Positions 1 through 8,992 of a DNA stretch of 36,461 nucleotides are shown in pieces. Origin of the DNA: an uncultured Eggerthellaceae bacterium (GTDB lineage: Bacteria; Actinomycetota; Coriobacteriia; Coriobacteriales; Eggerthellaceae); NCBI GenBank assembly GCA_905234785.1, contig CAJOIP010000017.1:88494-124954 (forward strand). The letters are read 5' to 3'. The stretch's first letter is position 1. Each line of letters starts with the position of its first letter. A program made the position numbers and the translations under genes. The notes beneath the pieces are model-generated. The model ran no database searches. It saw only the letters and a list, made by a program, of their open reading frames with translations, and was not told the origin of the DNA.

Positions 1-42
1 GGCGTGGTACCATCATCGCGGGGTAGGTTTTCGAGGCTGGAA

Positions 43-990
43 ATGAAATTGAGCAAGCAGGCAGTCATAGCGCGACGGGCGCAATCTGGCTTCACGCTGA
101 TGGAGATGCTTCTTGTCATCGCCATCATCGGCGTGCTGGTCGGCACTGCCATTCCCACCCTGAACGGGCAAATCGAACGCGCAAAGGTCGCGACCGACGA
201 GGCAAACGCGCGGGCTGGCTACGCCGCCGTGCTGGCGCAGTCGCTGTTCGACGATGCGTCCACCACGAAAACCTACGTGTTCGACGCCGCGTCCGGCAGA
301 GCCGTCGACGTGACCGACAACGCCGTCCTGTCCTATTCGGGCTACGGCAAGTCAAGCGAGATGGCCGACTACTCCATCGGCAACGTGCCCGTGCGCGGCT
401 ATCCCGAGGGGAAGTTCCTGACGTACCGCGTCCGAAACGGGCAGGTCACGAGCATCGTTTGGCTGAACGGCAGCGGCGCGAAGTATACCGAGGCGGAATC
501 GCTGTACAACAACAAGACCCAGCCGTTGCCGACCACCTCGGCCGAAGAGCGCCTATACGCCGATGTCGACGCCATGCGCGCCATGGGCGAGAAGTTCCTG
601 GGCATGACGAGGGAAGAGATTCTCGACGTCACGAACACGCCCTCGGCCTATCAGGGCCGCCTCAGCAACGGCGAGGGCATCACGCTGCTCACGTACCGCA
701 ACAACAGCACGGACGGAAGCAACCCGGAAATTCGCGGCGACTATTCGGTGCTGCAGGAACTCGGCTTTTCGGGGCTGGTCAGCGAATCGTTCCCGAACAG
801 CTTCAGCGGCACGTCCTCGCGGGCGTTCTTCTCGGACTACATGAACAGCGGCATCGAGGCGCAGATTCAGCTCGGGAAGGTCGAGTTCAACGCCGCCGGC
901 AAGGCCACGAAAGTCGAAGTCTGCGTCCGTCAATGGGAGAAAAGCGGCACCGTCCCCGACGAAATGACCAACATCGTCGTGGCGCTTTAG
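43..990 (+). CDS. Type IV pilin-like protein (prepilin N-terminal methylation motif)
   Basis: A 315-residue protein with a class III/type IV prepilin leader. Residues 1-16 are a short basic leader ending in Gly16, followed by FTLMEMLLVIAIIGVLVGTA. Cleavage by a prepilin peptidase is expected between Gly16 and Phe17, and Glu21 is the conserved Glu5 of the mature pilin. The hydrophobic helix (about 17-40) would anchor the subunit in the membrane and pack the filament core. The remaining ~275 residues form a polar domain I do not recognise; it is larger than in most major pilins, so a minor pilin or pseudopilin is possible. The frame is open upstream (GTG at 4), but ATG43 has GAGG at 33-36 and gives a normal leader length. 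No other pilus gene is visible here; partners may lie left of the window. Confidence 0.85.
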   Translation: MKLSKQAVIARRAQSGFTLMEMLLVIAIIGVLVGTAIPTLNGQIERAKVATDEANARAGYAAVLAQSLFDDASTTKTYVFDAASGRAVDVTDNAVLSYSGYGKSSEMADYSIGNVPVRGYPEGKFLTYRVRNGQVTSIVWLNGSGAKYTEAESLYNNKTQPLPTTSAEERLYADVDAMRAMGEKFLGMTREEILDVTNTPSAYQGRLSNGEGITLLTYRNNSTDGSNPEIRGDYSVLQELGFSGLVSESFPNSFSGTSSRAFFSDYMNSGIEAQIQLGKVEFNAAGKATKVEVCVRQWEKSGTVPDEMTNIVVAL

Positions 991-1014
991 CAATCACGAT
1001 GATGCACCAGCTCC

Positions 1015-1040
1015 CCCCTCGCGCATCATTATTCGAGGGG
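1015..1040. terminator. Weak inverted repeat between convergent genes
   Basis: CCCCTCG (1015-1021) pairs with CGAGGGG (1034-1040) around a 12-nt loop, between the convergent stop codons of the pilin gene and map. There is no clear U-tract on either strand, so a terminator role is only a guess. Confidence 0.25.
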
Positions 1041-1042
1041 CG

Positions 1043-1930
<888 letters not shown>

Positions 1931-1950
1931 GCTCGCTCCTCAATAACCGA

Positions 1951-1983
1951 ATGTGTCAAACTGGGCAGTCCAGTTTGACACAT
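1951..1983. repeat. 14-bp perfect inverted repeat between pheT and map
   Basis: ATGTGTCAAACTGG (1951-1964) and its exact complement (1970-1983) are separated by 5 nt. It lies 20 nt upstream of the map start and 37 nt after the pheT stop. It could be an operator, an mRNA processing hairpin or a terminator without a good U-tract. Each arm contains a TTGACAC-like hexamer, one on each strand. Confidence 0.5.
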
Positions 1984-2020
1984 GTTAACTTAGGTTTACA
2001 TTATGAGGCAACCGTGAATT

Positions 2021-4480
2021 CTAGCCGCGGATTTCAGCGCCGGTTGCGCCGGCCACCTTCTTCTTCAGCTTTTCGACGGCCTTCTCGACCTCTTCGCCCG
2101 TGAGCGTGCGGTCGGGCGCGCGGAACGTGCATGCGTACGCCATCGACTTCTTGCCGGCGCCGACACGCGCGTCGTCGCGGTACACGTCGAACAGGCGCAC
2201 GTCTTCGAGCAGCTTGCCGCCCGCGCTCGTGATGCACTGCACCAGGCGCTCGTTGGTCACGTCCTCGGCCACGACGAACGCCAAGTCGACGCTCGCGGGC
2301 GGGAACTCGGGCACGTCGACGTAATCGCGCGACGGGCGCGTGGCCTTCATGAGCGCTTCCATGTCGAGCTCGAACGCCACGACGGGGGCTTCGGCCTCAT
2401 ACGCGTCGACGGCCAGCGGGTGCAGCTCGCCCACCCAGCCGAGCACCGAACCGCCGGCGAGCACCTGGGCGGCGCGGCCGGGCTGCAGGTGCGGGGCCTC
2501 GTCGGCTTCCAGCGCCTTGAAGCGCAGCTTGGAAATGGCGAGCTCGCGCGCGAGGCTTTCCACCGCGCCCTTGCCGTCGAAGAAGTCGAACGGCACGGCC
2601 GGGGCGTTCCACGACGCGTCGCGCATGGAACCTGCCAGCACGCCGGCGAGCTTCTGGCGTTCCTTGGGCTTCTTGGCGCCCTCGTGCGCGGCGAACACCA
2701 CGCCCGTTTCGTACAGCTGCACGTTCTTCACGCCGTGCGCCTGGTTGTAGGCGACCGAGCGCAGAAGCCCGGGGATGATCGACTGGCGCATGACCGATTG
2801 CTCGGCGTTCATCGGGTTGATCAGCTCGACCGGCTCGCCCAAACCTTCTGACGGCATGCGCAGCTTCTCGAGCTCGGTCGGATCGGCGAACGAGTACGTG
2901 GTGGTTTCGTTCAGGCCCGCCGAGGTCATGGCGCGGTTCACTTTGCGCACGAACAGCTGCCAGTCGGTCAGCGCGCCCACGCGGTTGGGGCTCGCCGGCA
3001 GCGTGGGGGGCACGAGGTCCATGCCCCACAGGCGCAGGACCTCTTCGTACAGGTCGATTTCGCGCTCGAGGTCGGGGCGGCACGTGGGGGCCGTCACCTG
3101 CAGCGTGTCGGAGCCGTCGTCGGTGACGTCGCAGTCGAGGCGCTCCAGGATGTCGACGATGTCGGCGCGCGGAATTTCCACGCCCATCATCTGCGTGAAG
3201 CGCGGGATGCGGAACGGCAGCTCGCGGCGCGGCGTGGGCGCGGGGTACACGTCGATGATGCCCGGGCACACCTTGCCGCCGGCGAGTTCGGCCAGCAGCG
3301 CCGCGGCGGCAGCCGAGTAGTCGGCGATGGGGTTGTCGTCGACGCCGCGCTCGTAGCGCATGCTCGACTCGCTGATGAGTCCCAGGTTGCGGCTCGTGCG
3401 GCTGGTGCGGCCATGCTCGAACGTGGCGGCTTCCAACAGAACCGTCGTGCTTTCCTCGGTGATCTCGGTTTCCAGGCCGCCCATGACGCCGGCCAGCGCC
3501 ACCGCGCGCTCGGGTGTTGCGATGACGGTCATGTCGCTCGTAAGCTCGCGGTCGACCTCGTCGAGCGTCGTGAACTTCTCGCCGTCGGCCGCCGCGCGCA
3601 CGACGATGCGCGCCTTGCCGTCCGCTCCGACCAGCTTGTCGTAGTCGAACGCGTGCAGCGGCTGGCCGTACAGGAACAGGATGTAGTTCGTGATGTCGAC
3701 CACGTTGTTAATGGGGCGCGCGCCGGCAGCCGTGATGCGCTCGGCGAGCCACTGGGGGCTCGGGCCGATCTTCACATCCTTGATGACGCGGGCCGTGTAG
3801 CGCGGGCAGCGGGCCGGATCCTCGATTTCCACCGCGGCCAGGTCGTTCACGTTCGGCTGGCTGGCGTCTTCTTCCAGCTCGTACATGGGCAGCGCCACGT
3901 TTGCGCGGTACATCGCGCCGACCTCGCGCGCCATGCCCACCATGCTCAGGCAATCGGGGCGGTTCGGCGTGATTTCCAGGTCGAGCACCGTGTCGGACAT
4001 CTTCTTGTAGTCGGCGAACAGCATGCCGACGGGCGCATCCTCGGGCAGGATCATGATGCCGTCGTGGTTGTTGCCGAGGCCCAGCTCGCGCTCGGAGCAA
4101 TTCATGCCCATGCTGGTGACGCCGCGCAGCTTCGACTTCTTAATGGTGAAGTCGCCCGGCAACGTGGCGCCGATGAGCGCCGTAACGATGTGATCGCCCT
4201 TCTGGAAGTTCTGCGCGCCGCAGACGATCTGCAGCGGCTCGGGCTTGCCGTCTTCGCCGAGGTTCCACTCGCCCACGTTCACCTTGGTGACCCACATGTG
4301 GTCGGAATCGGGGTGCGGTTCCTTTTCGACGACCTGCGCGGTTACGATGCGGTCGAACGCGGCGCCCGTCTTTTCGACGCCTTCCACGCCCGTGCCCGTC
4401 AGGTCGAGCCGATCGCAGAACGCCTTGAGGTCGCTCGGCACGTCAACATATTCGTTCAGCCAATTCAGAGAAACCTTCAT
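2021..4480 (-). CDS. pheT: Phenylalanine-tRNA ligase beta subunit
   Basis: The 819-residue beta subunit of the alpha2-beta2 phenylalanyl-tRNA synthetase. It has the N-terminal EMAP-II-like tRNA-binding domain (about 40-155), the B3/B4 editing region that hydrolyses mischarged Tyr-tRNAPhe (about 215-390), the B5 domain (about 410-480), the catalytic-like core, and the C-terminal ferredoxin-fold anticodon-binding domain (about 727-819, starting VPEFPPASVDLAFVV). Its length is typical of bacterial PheT. ATG4480 follows an AGAAGGAA ribosome site. It lies downstream of pheS, but the 147-nt gap between the two, unusually long for this pair, holds a 123-bp palindromic element that may affect beta-subunit expression. 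Confidence 0.97.
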   Translation of the reverse strand: MKVSLNWLNEYVDVPSDLKAFCDRLDLTGTGVEGVEKTGAAFDRIVTAQVVEKEPHPDSDHMWVTKVNVGEWNLGEDGKPEPLQIVCGAQNFQKGDHIVTALIGATLPGDFTIKKSKLRGVTSMGMNCSERELGLGNNHDGIMILPEDAPVGMLFADYKKMSDTVLDLEITPNRPDCLSMVGMAREVGAMYRANVALPMYELEEDASQPNVNDLAAVEIEDPARCPRYTARVIKDVKIGPSPQWLAERITAAGARPINNVVDITNYILFLYGQPLHAFDYDKLVGADGKARIVVRAAADGEKFTTLDEVDRELTSDMTVIATPERAVALAGVMGGLETEITEESTTVLLEAATFEHGRTSRTSRNLGLISESSMRYERGVDDNPIADYSAAAAALLAELAGGKVCPGIIDVYPAPTPRRELPFRIPRFTQMMGVEIPRADIVDILERLDCDVTDDGSDTLQVTAPTCRPDLEREIDLYEEVLRLWGMDLVPPTLPASPNRVGALTDWQLFVRKVNRAMTSAGLNETTTYSFADPTELEKLRMPSEGLGEPVELINPMNAEQSVMRQSIIPGLLRSVAYNQAHGVKNVQLYETGVVFAAHEGAKKPKERQKLAGVLAGSMRDASWNAPAVPFDFFDGKGAVESLARELAISKLRFKALEADEAPHLQPGRAAQVLAGGSVLGWVGELHPLAVDAYEAEAPVVAFELDMEALMKATRPSRDYVDVPEFPPASVDLAFVVAEDVTNERLVQCITSAGGKLLEDVRLFDVYRDDARVGAGKKSMAYACTFRAPDRTLTGEEVEKAVEKLKKKVAGATGAEIRG

Positions 4481-4499
4481 GTTCGTTCCTTCTAATTAC

Positions 4500-4622
4500 G
4501 TAGCTTTGAGCGCGGGAGGGGGTCCCGCGCGCAGTTCCGCACGACGCGAAGAATCCTGTGAATTCTTCGCCAAAGCAGGACTGTCTGAGCACGGGACCCC
4601 CTCCCGCGCTCAAAGCGGACAG
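4500..4622. repeat. 123-bp palindromic element, copy 1 (pheS-pheT gap)
   Basis: A 25-bp perfect inverted repeat (4503-4527 with 4592-4616) encloses a 64-nt centre. The centre holds its own 9-bp hairpin (GCGAAGAAT 4546-4554 with 4562-4570). Flanks are GTA on the left and GGACAG on the right. A second element of exactly the same length, with the same flanks and with TTCCGC at the same internal offset (+36), is at 17605-17727. After it comes a short hairpin, AAGCGG/CCGCTT (4613-4628), reaching the pheS stop. Confidence 0.85.
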
Positions 4623-4627
4623 CCCGC

Positions 4628-5689
4628 TTAGAATTGCCTAAGGAAGCGCATGTCGCCTTGCAGCAGGTAGCGCAGGTCGGGGACGTTGTACTTCAGGCAG
4701 GCCACGCGCTCGACGCCGACGCCGAATGCGAAGCCGCTGTACACTTCAGGGTCGATGCCGGACATTTCCAGCACGTTCGGGTCGACCATGCCGCAACCGA
4801 GGATTTCCAGCCAGCCGGTGCCCTTGCACATGCGGCAACCCTCGCCGTGGCACACGCCGCAGCTGACGTCGACCTCGGCCGAAGGCTCGGTGAACGGGAA
4901 GTAGTGCGCGCGGAAGCGCGTCTTGCGCTCGGGGCCGAACACGGCCTTGCAGAAGTAGTCGAGTGTGCCCTTCAGATCGCCGAAGGTGATCCCCTTGTCG
5001 ACGACCAGGCCCTCGATCTGCGTGAACTGCGGCAGATGGCTGGGATCGGCCACATCGCGGCGGAACACCTTGCCCGGCGCCACGATGTAAATGGGCAGCT
5101 CTTGGTCTTCCATGCAGTGCACCTGAACGCCGCTCGTCTGCGTGCGCAGCAGCACATCCGACTCGCCGCGCACCGCCGCCTCGTCGCCCGAGCGGTCGAC
5201 GACGTAGAACGTGTCCTGCATGCTGCGGCTGGGATGGTCGGCGGGCGCGTTGAGCGCCGTGAAGTTGTAATAGTCGGTTTCGACCTCGGGCCCCTCGGCC
5301 ACCGTGTAGCCCAAGCCCAGGAACACATCGCAGATTTCCTCGGACACGCGGTTGATCAGATGACGCGTGCCCAGCTGCTGCGTGCGACCCGGCAACGTGA
5401 TGTCGACCGCCGCCGCGTCGATGCTGGCCGCAAGCTCGGCTGCCGCCAGCGTGGCCTTGCGCGCCTCGAGCGCCTCTTCCACGACCTTGCGGGCCTCGTT
5501 CACGGCCTTGCCCACCTCGGCGCGCTGCTCTTTGGCGACCTGGCCCATGTTGCGCAGGTAGCCCGTCAGCGTGCCCGACTTGCCGATGACGGCCACGCGC
5601 ACCGCATCGAGCGCCGCGGTGTCGACCGCTTCCTCGATGGCGGAAAGCGTCTGCTCGCGCAGGGCCGCCAATTCGTCTGTAATTGCCAT
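4628..5689 (-). CDS. pheS: Phenylalanine-tRNA ligase alpha subunit
   Basis: The 353-residue catalytic subunit of phenylalanyl-tRNA synthetase, a class II enzyme. An N-terminal coiled-coil arm (about 1-90) that contacts tRNA is followed by the catalytic core: motif 2 region with FRRD at 209-212, and motif 3 with FAFGVGVERVACLKY at 320-334. Residues 277-288 carry a cysteine-rich insert (C277, C280, C285, C288) seen in many PheS proteins. The open frame runs further upstream to 5824, but ATG5689 gives the family N-terminus (MAITDELAALREQ) and has AAAGG 7 nt upstream. First gene of the pheS-pheT unit; a TATACT box lies upstream at 5727-5732. Confidence 0.97.
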   Translation of the reverse strand: MAITDELAALREQTLSAIEEAVDTAALDAVRVAVIGKSGTLTGYLRNMGQVAKEQRAEVGKAVNEARKVVEEALEARKATLAAAELAASIDAAAVDITLPGRTQQLGTRHLINRVSEEICDVFLGLGYTVAEGPEVETDYYNFTALNAPADHPSRSMQDTFYVVDRSGDEAAVRGESDVLLRTQTSGVQVHCMEDQELPIYIVAPGKVFRRDVADPSHLPQFTQIEGLVVDKGITFGDLKGTLDYFCKAVFGPERKTRFRAHYFPFTEPSAEVDVSCGVCHGEGCRMCKGTGWLEILGCGMVDPNVLEMSGIDPEVYSGFAFGVGVERVACLKYNVPDLRYLLQGDMRFLRQF

Positions 5690-5726
5690 GTTTAGCCTTT
5701 CGACGTGCGAATTCACACAAACTGTG

Positions 5727-5732
5727 AGTATA
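5727..5732 (-). promoter_or_regulatory. Candidate -10 box of pheS
   Basis: TATACT on the minus strand, 37 nt upstream of the pheS ATG. No convincing -35 hexamer is seen at 16-18 bp. No T-box sequence was found in this short leader. Confidence 0.5.
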
Positions 5733-5814
5733 GCGCGAAATAATGCGTTATGACGGGGCCGACACAATGTGACCACGCGCAAGCGGGTTACCAGCCATGC
5801 CAAGCAGGCAGGAC

Positions 5815-5928
5815 GATGCGTCAACGTTGCCTGGTCGGTTTCGGGGCCACGCGCGATGCGCCAACGCTACCTGGTCGGTTTCGGGGCTACGCGCGATGCG
5901 CCGAAGTTGCCTTGCCGGTTTGACGCAT
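5815..5928 (+). repeat. Two 40-bp direct repeats plus a partial third, upstream of the aldo/keto reductase
   Basis: Units start at 5815, 5855 and 5895, each with GATGCG. Units 1 and 2 differ at only a few bases; unit 3 is a diverged 34-bp partial copy that runs into the promoter of the next gene. The shared core reads TTGCCTGGTCGGTTT or close to it. Confidence 0.85.
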
Positions 5929-5937
5929 TGCTATAAT
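5907..5937 (+). promoter_or_regulatory. Promoter of the aldo/keto reductase gene
   Basis: A consensus TATAAT at 5932-5937 lies 26 nt before ATG5964. The best -35 candidate is TTGCCT at 5907-5912 with a long 19-bp spacer; it lies inside the last copy of the 40-bp repeat. Confidence 0.6.
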
Positions 5938-5963
5938 CCTCTTACCAAGAGAGAGGATTCCCC

Positions 5964-7103
5964 ATGCAGTATTTCAACTTCCAGGACTTGAAGCTTTCGG
6001 CCCTCGGCTTCGGCGCCATGCGCCTGCCGGTCATCGGCGGCGAGGATGCCCACGTGGACGAGCCGGCCACGCTCGACATGGTGCAGTACGCCTACGACCA
6101 CGGCATCAACTACTACGACACCGCATGGGGCTACCACGGCGGCAACTCCGAGCGCGTCATGGGCCGGGCGCTCGCCCGCTACCCGCGCGAGTCGTTCTAC
6201 CTGGCCGACAAGTTCCCCGGCTACGATGTTTCCAACTTCGGCAAGCACGAGGAAATCTTTGCCGAGCAGCTTGAGCGGTGCGGAGTGGGCTACTTCGACT
6301 TCTACCTGCTGCACAACGTCTGCGAGATGAACATCGAGCAGTACCTTGACGACTCGAAGTTCGGCACGGTGTCGTACTTTGCCGAGCAGAAGGCGGCGGG
6401 CAAGATTCGCCACCTGGGCTTCTCGGTGCACGGGAGCTTCGACACGTTCATGCGCTTCCTCGACGCGTACGGCGAGCTGATGGAGTTCTGCCAGATTCAG
6501 CTGAACTACATGGATTGGGAGTTCCAAGACGCGCGTGCGAAGGTGCAGGCGCTGCGCGAGCGCGGCATCGGCATTTGGGTGATGGAGCCGCTGCGCGGCG
6601 GCATCATCGTGTCGCTGTCCGACGAGGACATGGCGCCCCTGCGTGCGCTGCGGCCCGACGCCGACGCGGTGGAGTGGGCGTTCTCGTTCGTGCGCAACGT
6701 GGAAGGCGTGGGCACCATCTTGTCTGGCATGTCGAGCATGGAGCAGCTACGCGAGAACGTGGCGCTGTTCGAACGGGCCGACGAACTGAGCGATCAGGAG
6801 CGCGACGCGCTGCTGGCACTCGGGCGCAAGCTGGCCGGTGCGAAGGGCGTGCCGTGCACCGCGTGCCACTACTGCGTGTCGCATTGCCCACTTGAGCTGG
6901 ACATTCCGCGATTGTTGGAGCTGTACAACGAGCACCTTTCGCGACCGGAGGGCGGCTTCATCGCGCCGATGGCCCTAGGGGCGTTGCCCGCCGACAAGCA
7001 GCCGAGCGCCTGCATCGGCTGCGGCTCGTGCGCGGCCGTGTGCCCCCAGCAAATCGACATCCCCGCCGCATTGGCCGACTTCGCCAGCATGATGGGGAAA
7101 TAG
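5964..7103 (+). CDS. Aldo/keto reductase with C-terminal double 4Fe-4S domain
   Basis: A 379-residue oxidoreductase. Residues 1-285 form an aldo/keto reductase (beta/alpha)8 barrel with the catalytic tetrad visible as Asp52, Tyr57, Lys83 and His118. The C-terminal ~90 residues are ferredoxin-like with two cysteine clusters, C298/C301/C304/C308 and C350/C353/C356/C360, which should bind two 4Fe-4S clusters. This architecture is common in anaerobes; electrons are thought to pass between the clusters and the barrel, but the physiological substrate is not known. GAGAGAGG sits 7 nt upstream of the ATG. It appears to be a single-gene unit with its own promoter; downstream is repeat cluster A. Confidence 0.9.
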   Translation: MQYFNFQDLKLSALGFGAMRLPVIGGEDAHVDEPATLDMVQYAYDHGINYYDTAWGYHGGNSERVMGRALARYPRESFYLADKFPGYDVSNFGKHEEIFAEQLERCGVGYFDFYLLHNVCEMNIEQYLDDSKFGTVSYFAEQKAAGKIRHLGFSVHGSFDTFMRFLDAYGELMEFCQIQLNYMDWEFQDARAKVQALRERGIGIWVMEPLRGGIIVSLSDEDMAPLRALRPDADAVEWAFSFVRNVEGVGTILSGMSSMEQLRENVALFERADELSDQERDALLALGRKLAGAKGVPCTACHYCVSHCPLELDIPRLLELYNEHLSRPEGGFIAPMALGALPADKQPSACIGCGSCAAVCPQQIDIPAALADFASMMGK

Positions 7104-7121
7104 CCAGAGGCATTACTAGCT

Positions 7122-7474
7122 GGGCGCTGCGCCCGCGATTCGCGGCACGCGTGGGTGCAAGACCCGCAGCTTGCGACCTGCTCGGGTGCCGCGCCCACGA
7201 TTCGCGGCACGCGTGGATGCAGAACCCGCAATCTGCAGCACGCCCGGGTGCAGAACCCGCAATTTGAGACGCGTCCGGGTGCAAGACCCACAATTTGGAG
7301 CAGCCGATGTTCGAGATTGCGACTCTTGCACCCGAGCTCTTCTTCCATAAAATCGCTGACCTGGGAAAACGTTTCCCCGAAACGCCGCATGCAAAAGTCG
7401 CAATCTGAAGCATCGGGCGCACGAGATTCCAACTCTTGCACCCGGCAACGTCCGAAATCGCAGGTTCTGCACCC
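7122..7474. repeat. Repeat cluster A: 31-bp-period units and two 57-bp hairpins
   Basis: Units beginning GGGTGCA or a close variant start at 7122, 7153, 7184, 7215, 7246 and 7277, exactly 31 bp apart. The last runs into a 57-bp imperfect palindrome (7277-7333) ending TGCACCC. A 53-bp core follows (7334-7386), then a second 57-bp palindrome (7387-7443), then one reversed 31-bp unit ending at 7474. Many unit starts are themselves mini-hairpins (GGGT-GCAGA-ACCC type). It fills the space between the convergent AKR and nfo genes; the rest of that gap (7475-7589) shows no recognisable feature. Nearly identical to cluster B in inverted orientation. Confidence 0.9.
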
Positions 7475-7589
7475 GACAACACCCGAAATCGCTAACCCTG
7501 TATCTGTAAACGTTGGCGATTGCGATGCCGATATCCGGCGGCGCGTGAGATGCGAAAGCCCGCGACGGGCTTGCGCGGGAATCGGCTCT

Positions 7590-8426
7590 CTACAATCGTG
7601 CGCCCTTCAAGCGTGCGATCTCATCGGCATAGCCGGAAAGCTTGTCGTGCGGGGTTTCCAGGTAGAAGGGAAGGTCTCGCAACTTCGGGTGGTTCGTCAC
7701 GGCGGACAGCGCCTCGAAGCCGATGTGCCCCAGCCCGAGCTTTTCATGCCGGTCCTTGTGCGCGCCGCAGGGATTCTTGGAATCGTTCAGGTGAACGGCC
7801 CGCAGGCGATCGAGGCCGATGATGCGGTCGAATTCCGCCAGCACGCCGTCGAGGTCGGCTGCGATGTCGTAGCCGCCATCCCAAACATGGCAGGTATCGA
7901 GGCAAACGCCCACGTGCTCGTCGAGTTCGACGCGCTCGATTATCGCGGCGATCTCGTCGAACGTGCGGCCGACTTCGCTTCCCTTGCCCGCCATCGTTTC
8001 CAGTAGCAGGGTCGTGGTCTGTTGCGGCTGCAGCACGGCGTTCAAGGTCTCGGCGATTAACTCGATGCCGATTTCGGGTCCTTGGCCGATATGTGCGCCG
8101 GGGTGCATGTTGTACAGCTGGCCCGGCATGATCTGCTCCATGCGCAGCAAGTCGTCGGCGAGCGTTTGAAGTGCGAACTCGCGCGTTTCCGGTTTCACCG
8201 ACGCAGGGTTTAGCGTATACGGTGCGTGCGCCAAGATGCACGCGATGCCCTCGCTCGTGCGCACGTCGGCGAATGCGGCCAGGTCGGCTGGGTCGAGCTC
8301 TTTCGCCTTGCCGCCCCGCGGGTTGCGCGTGAAGAACTGGAACGTGTTCGCGCCGATGGAAGCCGCATCGCGCGCTGCCGCAGCAAAGCCCTTCGCTATG
8401 GAAAGATGGCACCCGATTGTGAACAT
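7590..8426 (-). CDS. nfo: Deoxyribonuclease IV (endonuclease IV, AP endonuclease)
   Basis: A 278-residue AP endonuclease of the TIM-barrel type 2 family, which cuts DNA 5' to abasic sites in base excision repair. The family's trinuclear zinc ligands are recognisable in order: GCHLSI near the N-terminus, [32 protein letters not shown], and HLNDSKN. Length is normal. The open frame extends to 8519, but ATG8426 gives the family N-terminus and has GGAGGT upstream. Its start is 17 nt after the stop of the MGMT-family gene, so the two probably form a two-gene repair operon. Confidence 0.95.
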   Translation of the reverse strand: MFTIGCHLSIAKGFAAAARDAASIGANTFQFFTRNPRGGKAKELDPADLAAFADVRTSEGIACILAHAPYTLNPASVKPETREFALQTLADDLLRMEQIMPGQLYNMHPGAHIGQGPEIGIELIAETLNAVLQPQQTTTLLLETMAGKGSEVGRTFDEIAAIIERVELDEHVGVCLDTCHVWDGGYDIAADLDGVLAEFDRIIGLDRLRAVHLNDSKNPCGAHKDRHEKLGLGHIGFEALSAVTNHPKLRDLPFYLETPHDKLSGYADEIARLKGARL

Positions 8427-8443
8427 GCGCACCTCCGTCGCCG

Positions 8444-8827
8444 CTAGTCGCCGAGCTCGGCTTCCCAATCGAAATCGTCGGGCGGCCCCGTGGGGTCGTT
8501 GGCGCCGCGGCCGTCCCATAGGTGCGCTTCCAGGTCGACGCGGTCGTTGTCGACGAACGTCACGCCTTCGTCTTCCAGCAACTTCCGCTGAACGTCGGGC
8601 CCGCCGAACGCGAAGCCCGGCACAAGCGAACCGTTCTTGAACAGCACGCGATGGCAGGGAATGCCCTCGCCATCGGAGTACGGTTCGGGGTTGTTGCGCA
8701 GCGCGAAACCGACGTAGCGCCCCGATTGCGGGCGCCCCATGAGACTTGCCACCTGACCGTACGTCGTCACCTTCCCAGAGGGCACCTGCCGCACGATTTC
8801 GAATACCTTGTCAGAAAACTCTCCCAT
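8444..8827 (-). CDS. MGMT-family alkylated-DNA repair protein
   Basis: A 127-residue single-domain member of the O6-methylguanine-DNA methyltransferase family, lacking the usual N-terminal ribonuclease-like domain. It keeps the active-site motif IPCHRV with Cys58, so methyl transfer is possible in principle; the tail after residue 105 is acidic and variable. Related small proteins often act in alkylation damage recognition, so suicide transferase versus sensor cannot be decided from sequence. ATG8827 has no clear ribosome site but has a TATACT box 8 nt upstream, suggesting leaderless translation. Followed by nfo; divergent from the gene at 8993. Confidence 0.85.
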   Translation of the reverse strand: MGEFSDKVFEIVRQVPSGKVTTYGQVASLMGRPQSGRYVGFALRNNPEPYSDGEGIPCHRVLFKNGSLVPGFAFGGPDVQRKLLEDEGVTFVDNDRVDLEAHLWDGRGANDPTGPPDDFDWEAELGD

Positions 8828-8835
8828 TGCCGACA

Positions 8836-8841
8836 AGTATA
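8836..8841 (-). promoter_or_regulatory. -10 box 8 nt before the MGMT-family ATG
   Basis: TATACT on the minus strand, followed by 8 nt and the ATG. A transcript from this box would have almost no leader. No good -35 was found. Confidence 0.5.
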
Positions 8842-8958
8842 CCGCCGAAACGCGACTTGAATCCGACGCGAAGCCCGCGCGAAGCCGACTCACACGCAGC
8901 CAAAAATCGCCGAAACCCAACGCCGTTCCAACCGTTCTTTACACTTCGAAAACGCGTG

Positions 8959-8986
8959 TTGACGTGCTGTTTTATCCTGCTACAAT
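8959..8986 (+). promoter_or_regulatory. Strong promoter giving a leaderless start at 8993
   Basis: TTGACG (8959-8964), 16-bp spacer, TACAAT (8981-8986), then 6 nt to ATG8993. The expected transcription start falls on or next to the start codon; no ribosome site is present. Confidence 0.7.
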
Positions 8987-8992
8987 CCGCGC

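Noticed and set aside
1975..1996. Plus-strand promoter (TTGACA, 16 bp, TACATT) at the map/pheT gap
   Set aside because: It would transcribe antisense to pheT with no gene downstream; the TTGACA is part of the 14-bp palindrome, so the match is probably chance.
3413..4495. Long plus-strand open frame opposite pheT, and similar long frames opposite pheS, rpsA, the fusion gene and uvrB (17528-21001 minus)
   Set aside because: High-GC coding DNA leaves long antisense frames. The Ala/Arg/His/Val-rich translations show no family motif and the true genes are certain.
7122..7289. CRISPR-like array (31-bp period)
   Set aside because: The conserved part is only ~12-15 bp within each 31-bp unit and there is no repeat/unique-spacer alternation of CRISPR size. 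Unit orientation reverses within the cluster, and no cas gene is present.
7116..8006. Open frames running through repeat clusters A, B and C (for example 7155-8006, 9965-10480, 10134-10538)
   Set aside because: Their translations merely repeat the 31-bp units in Cys/Arg-rich peptides, they overlap on both strands, and they lack ribosome sites.
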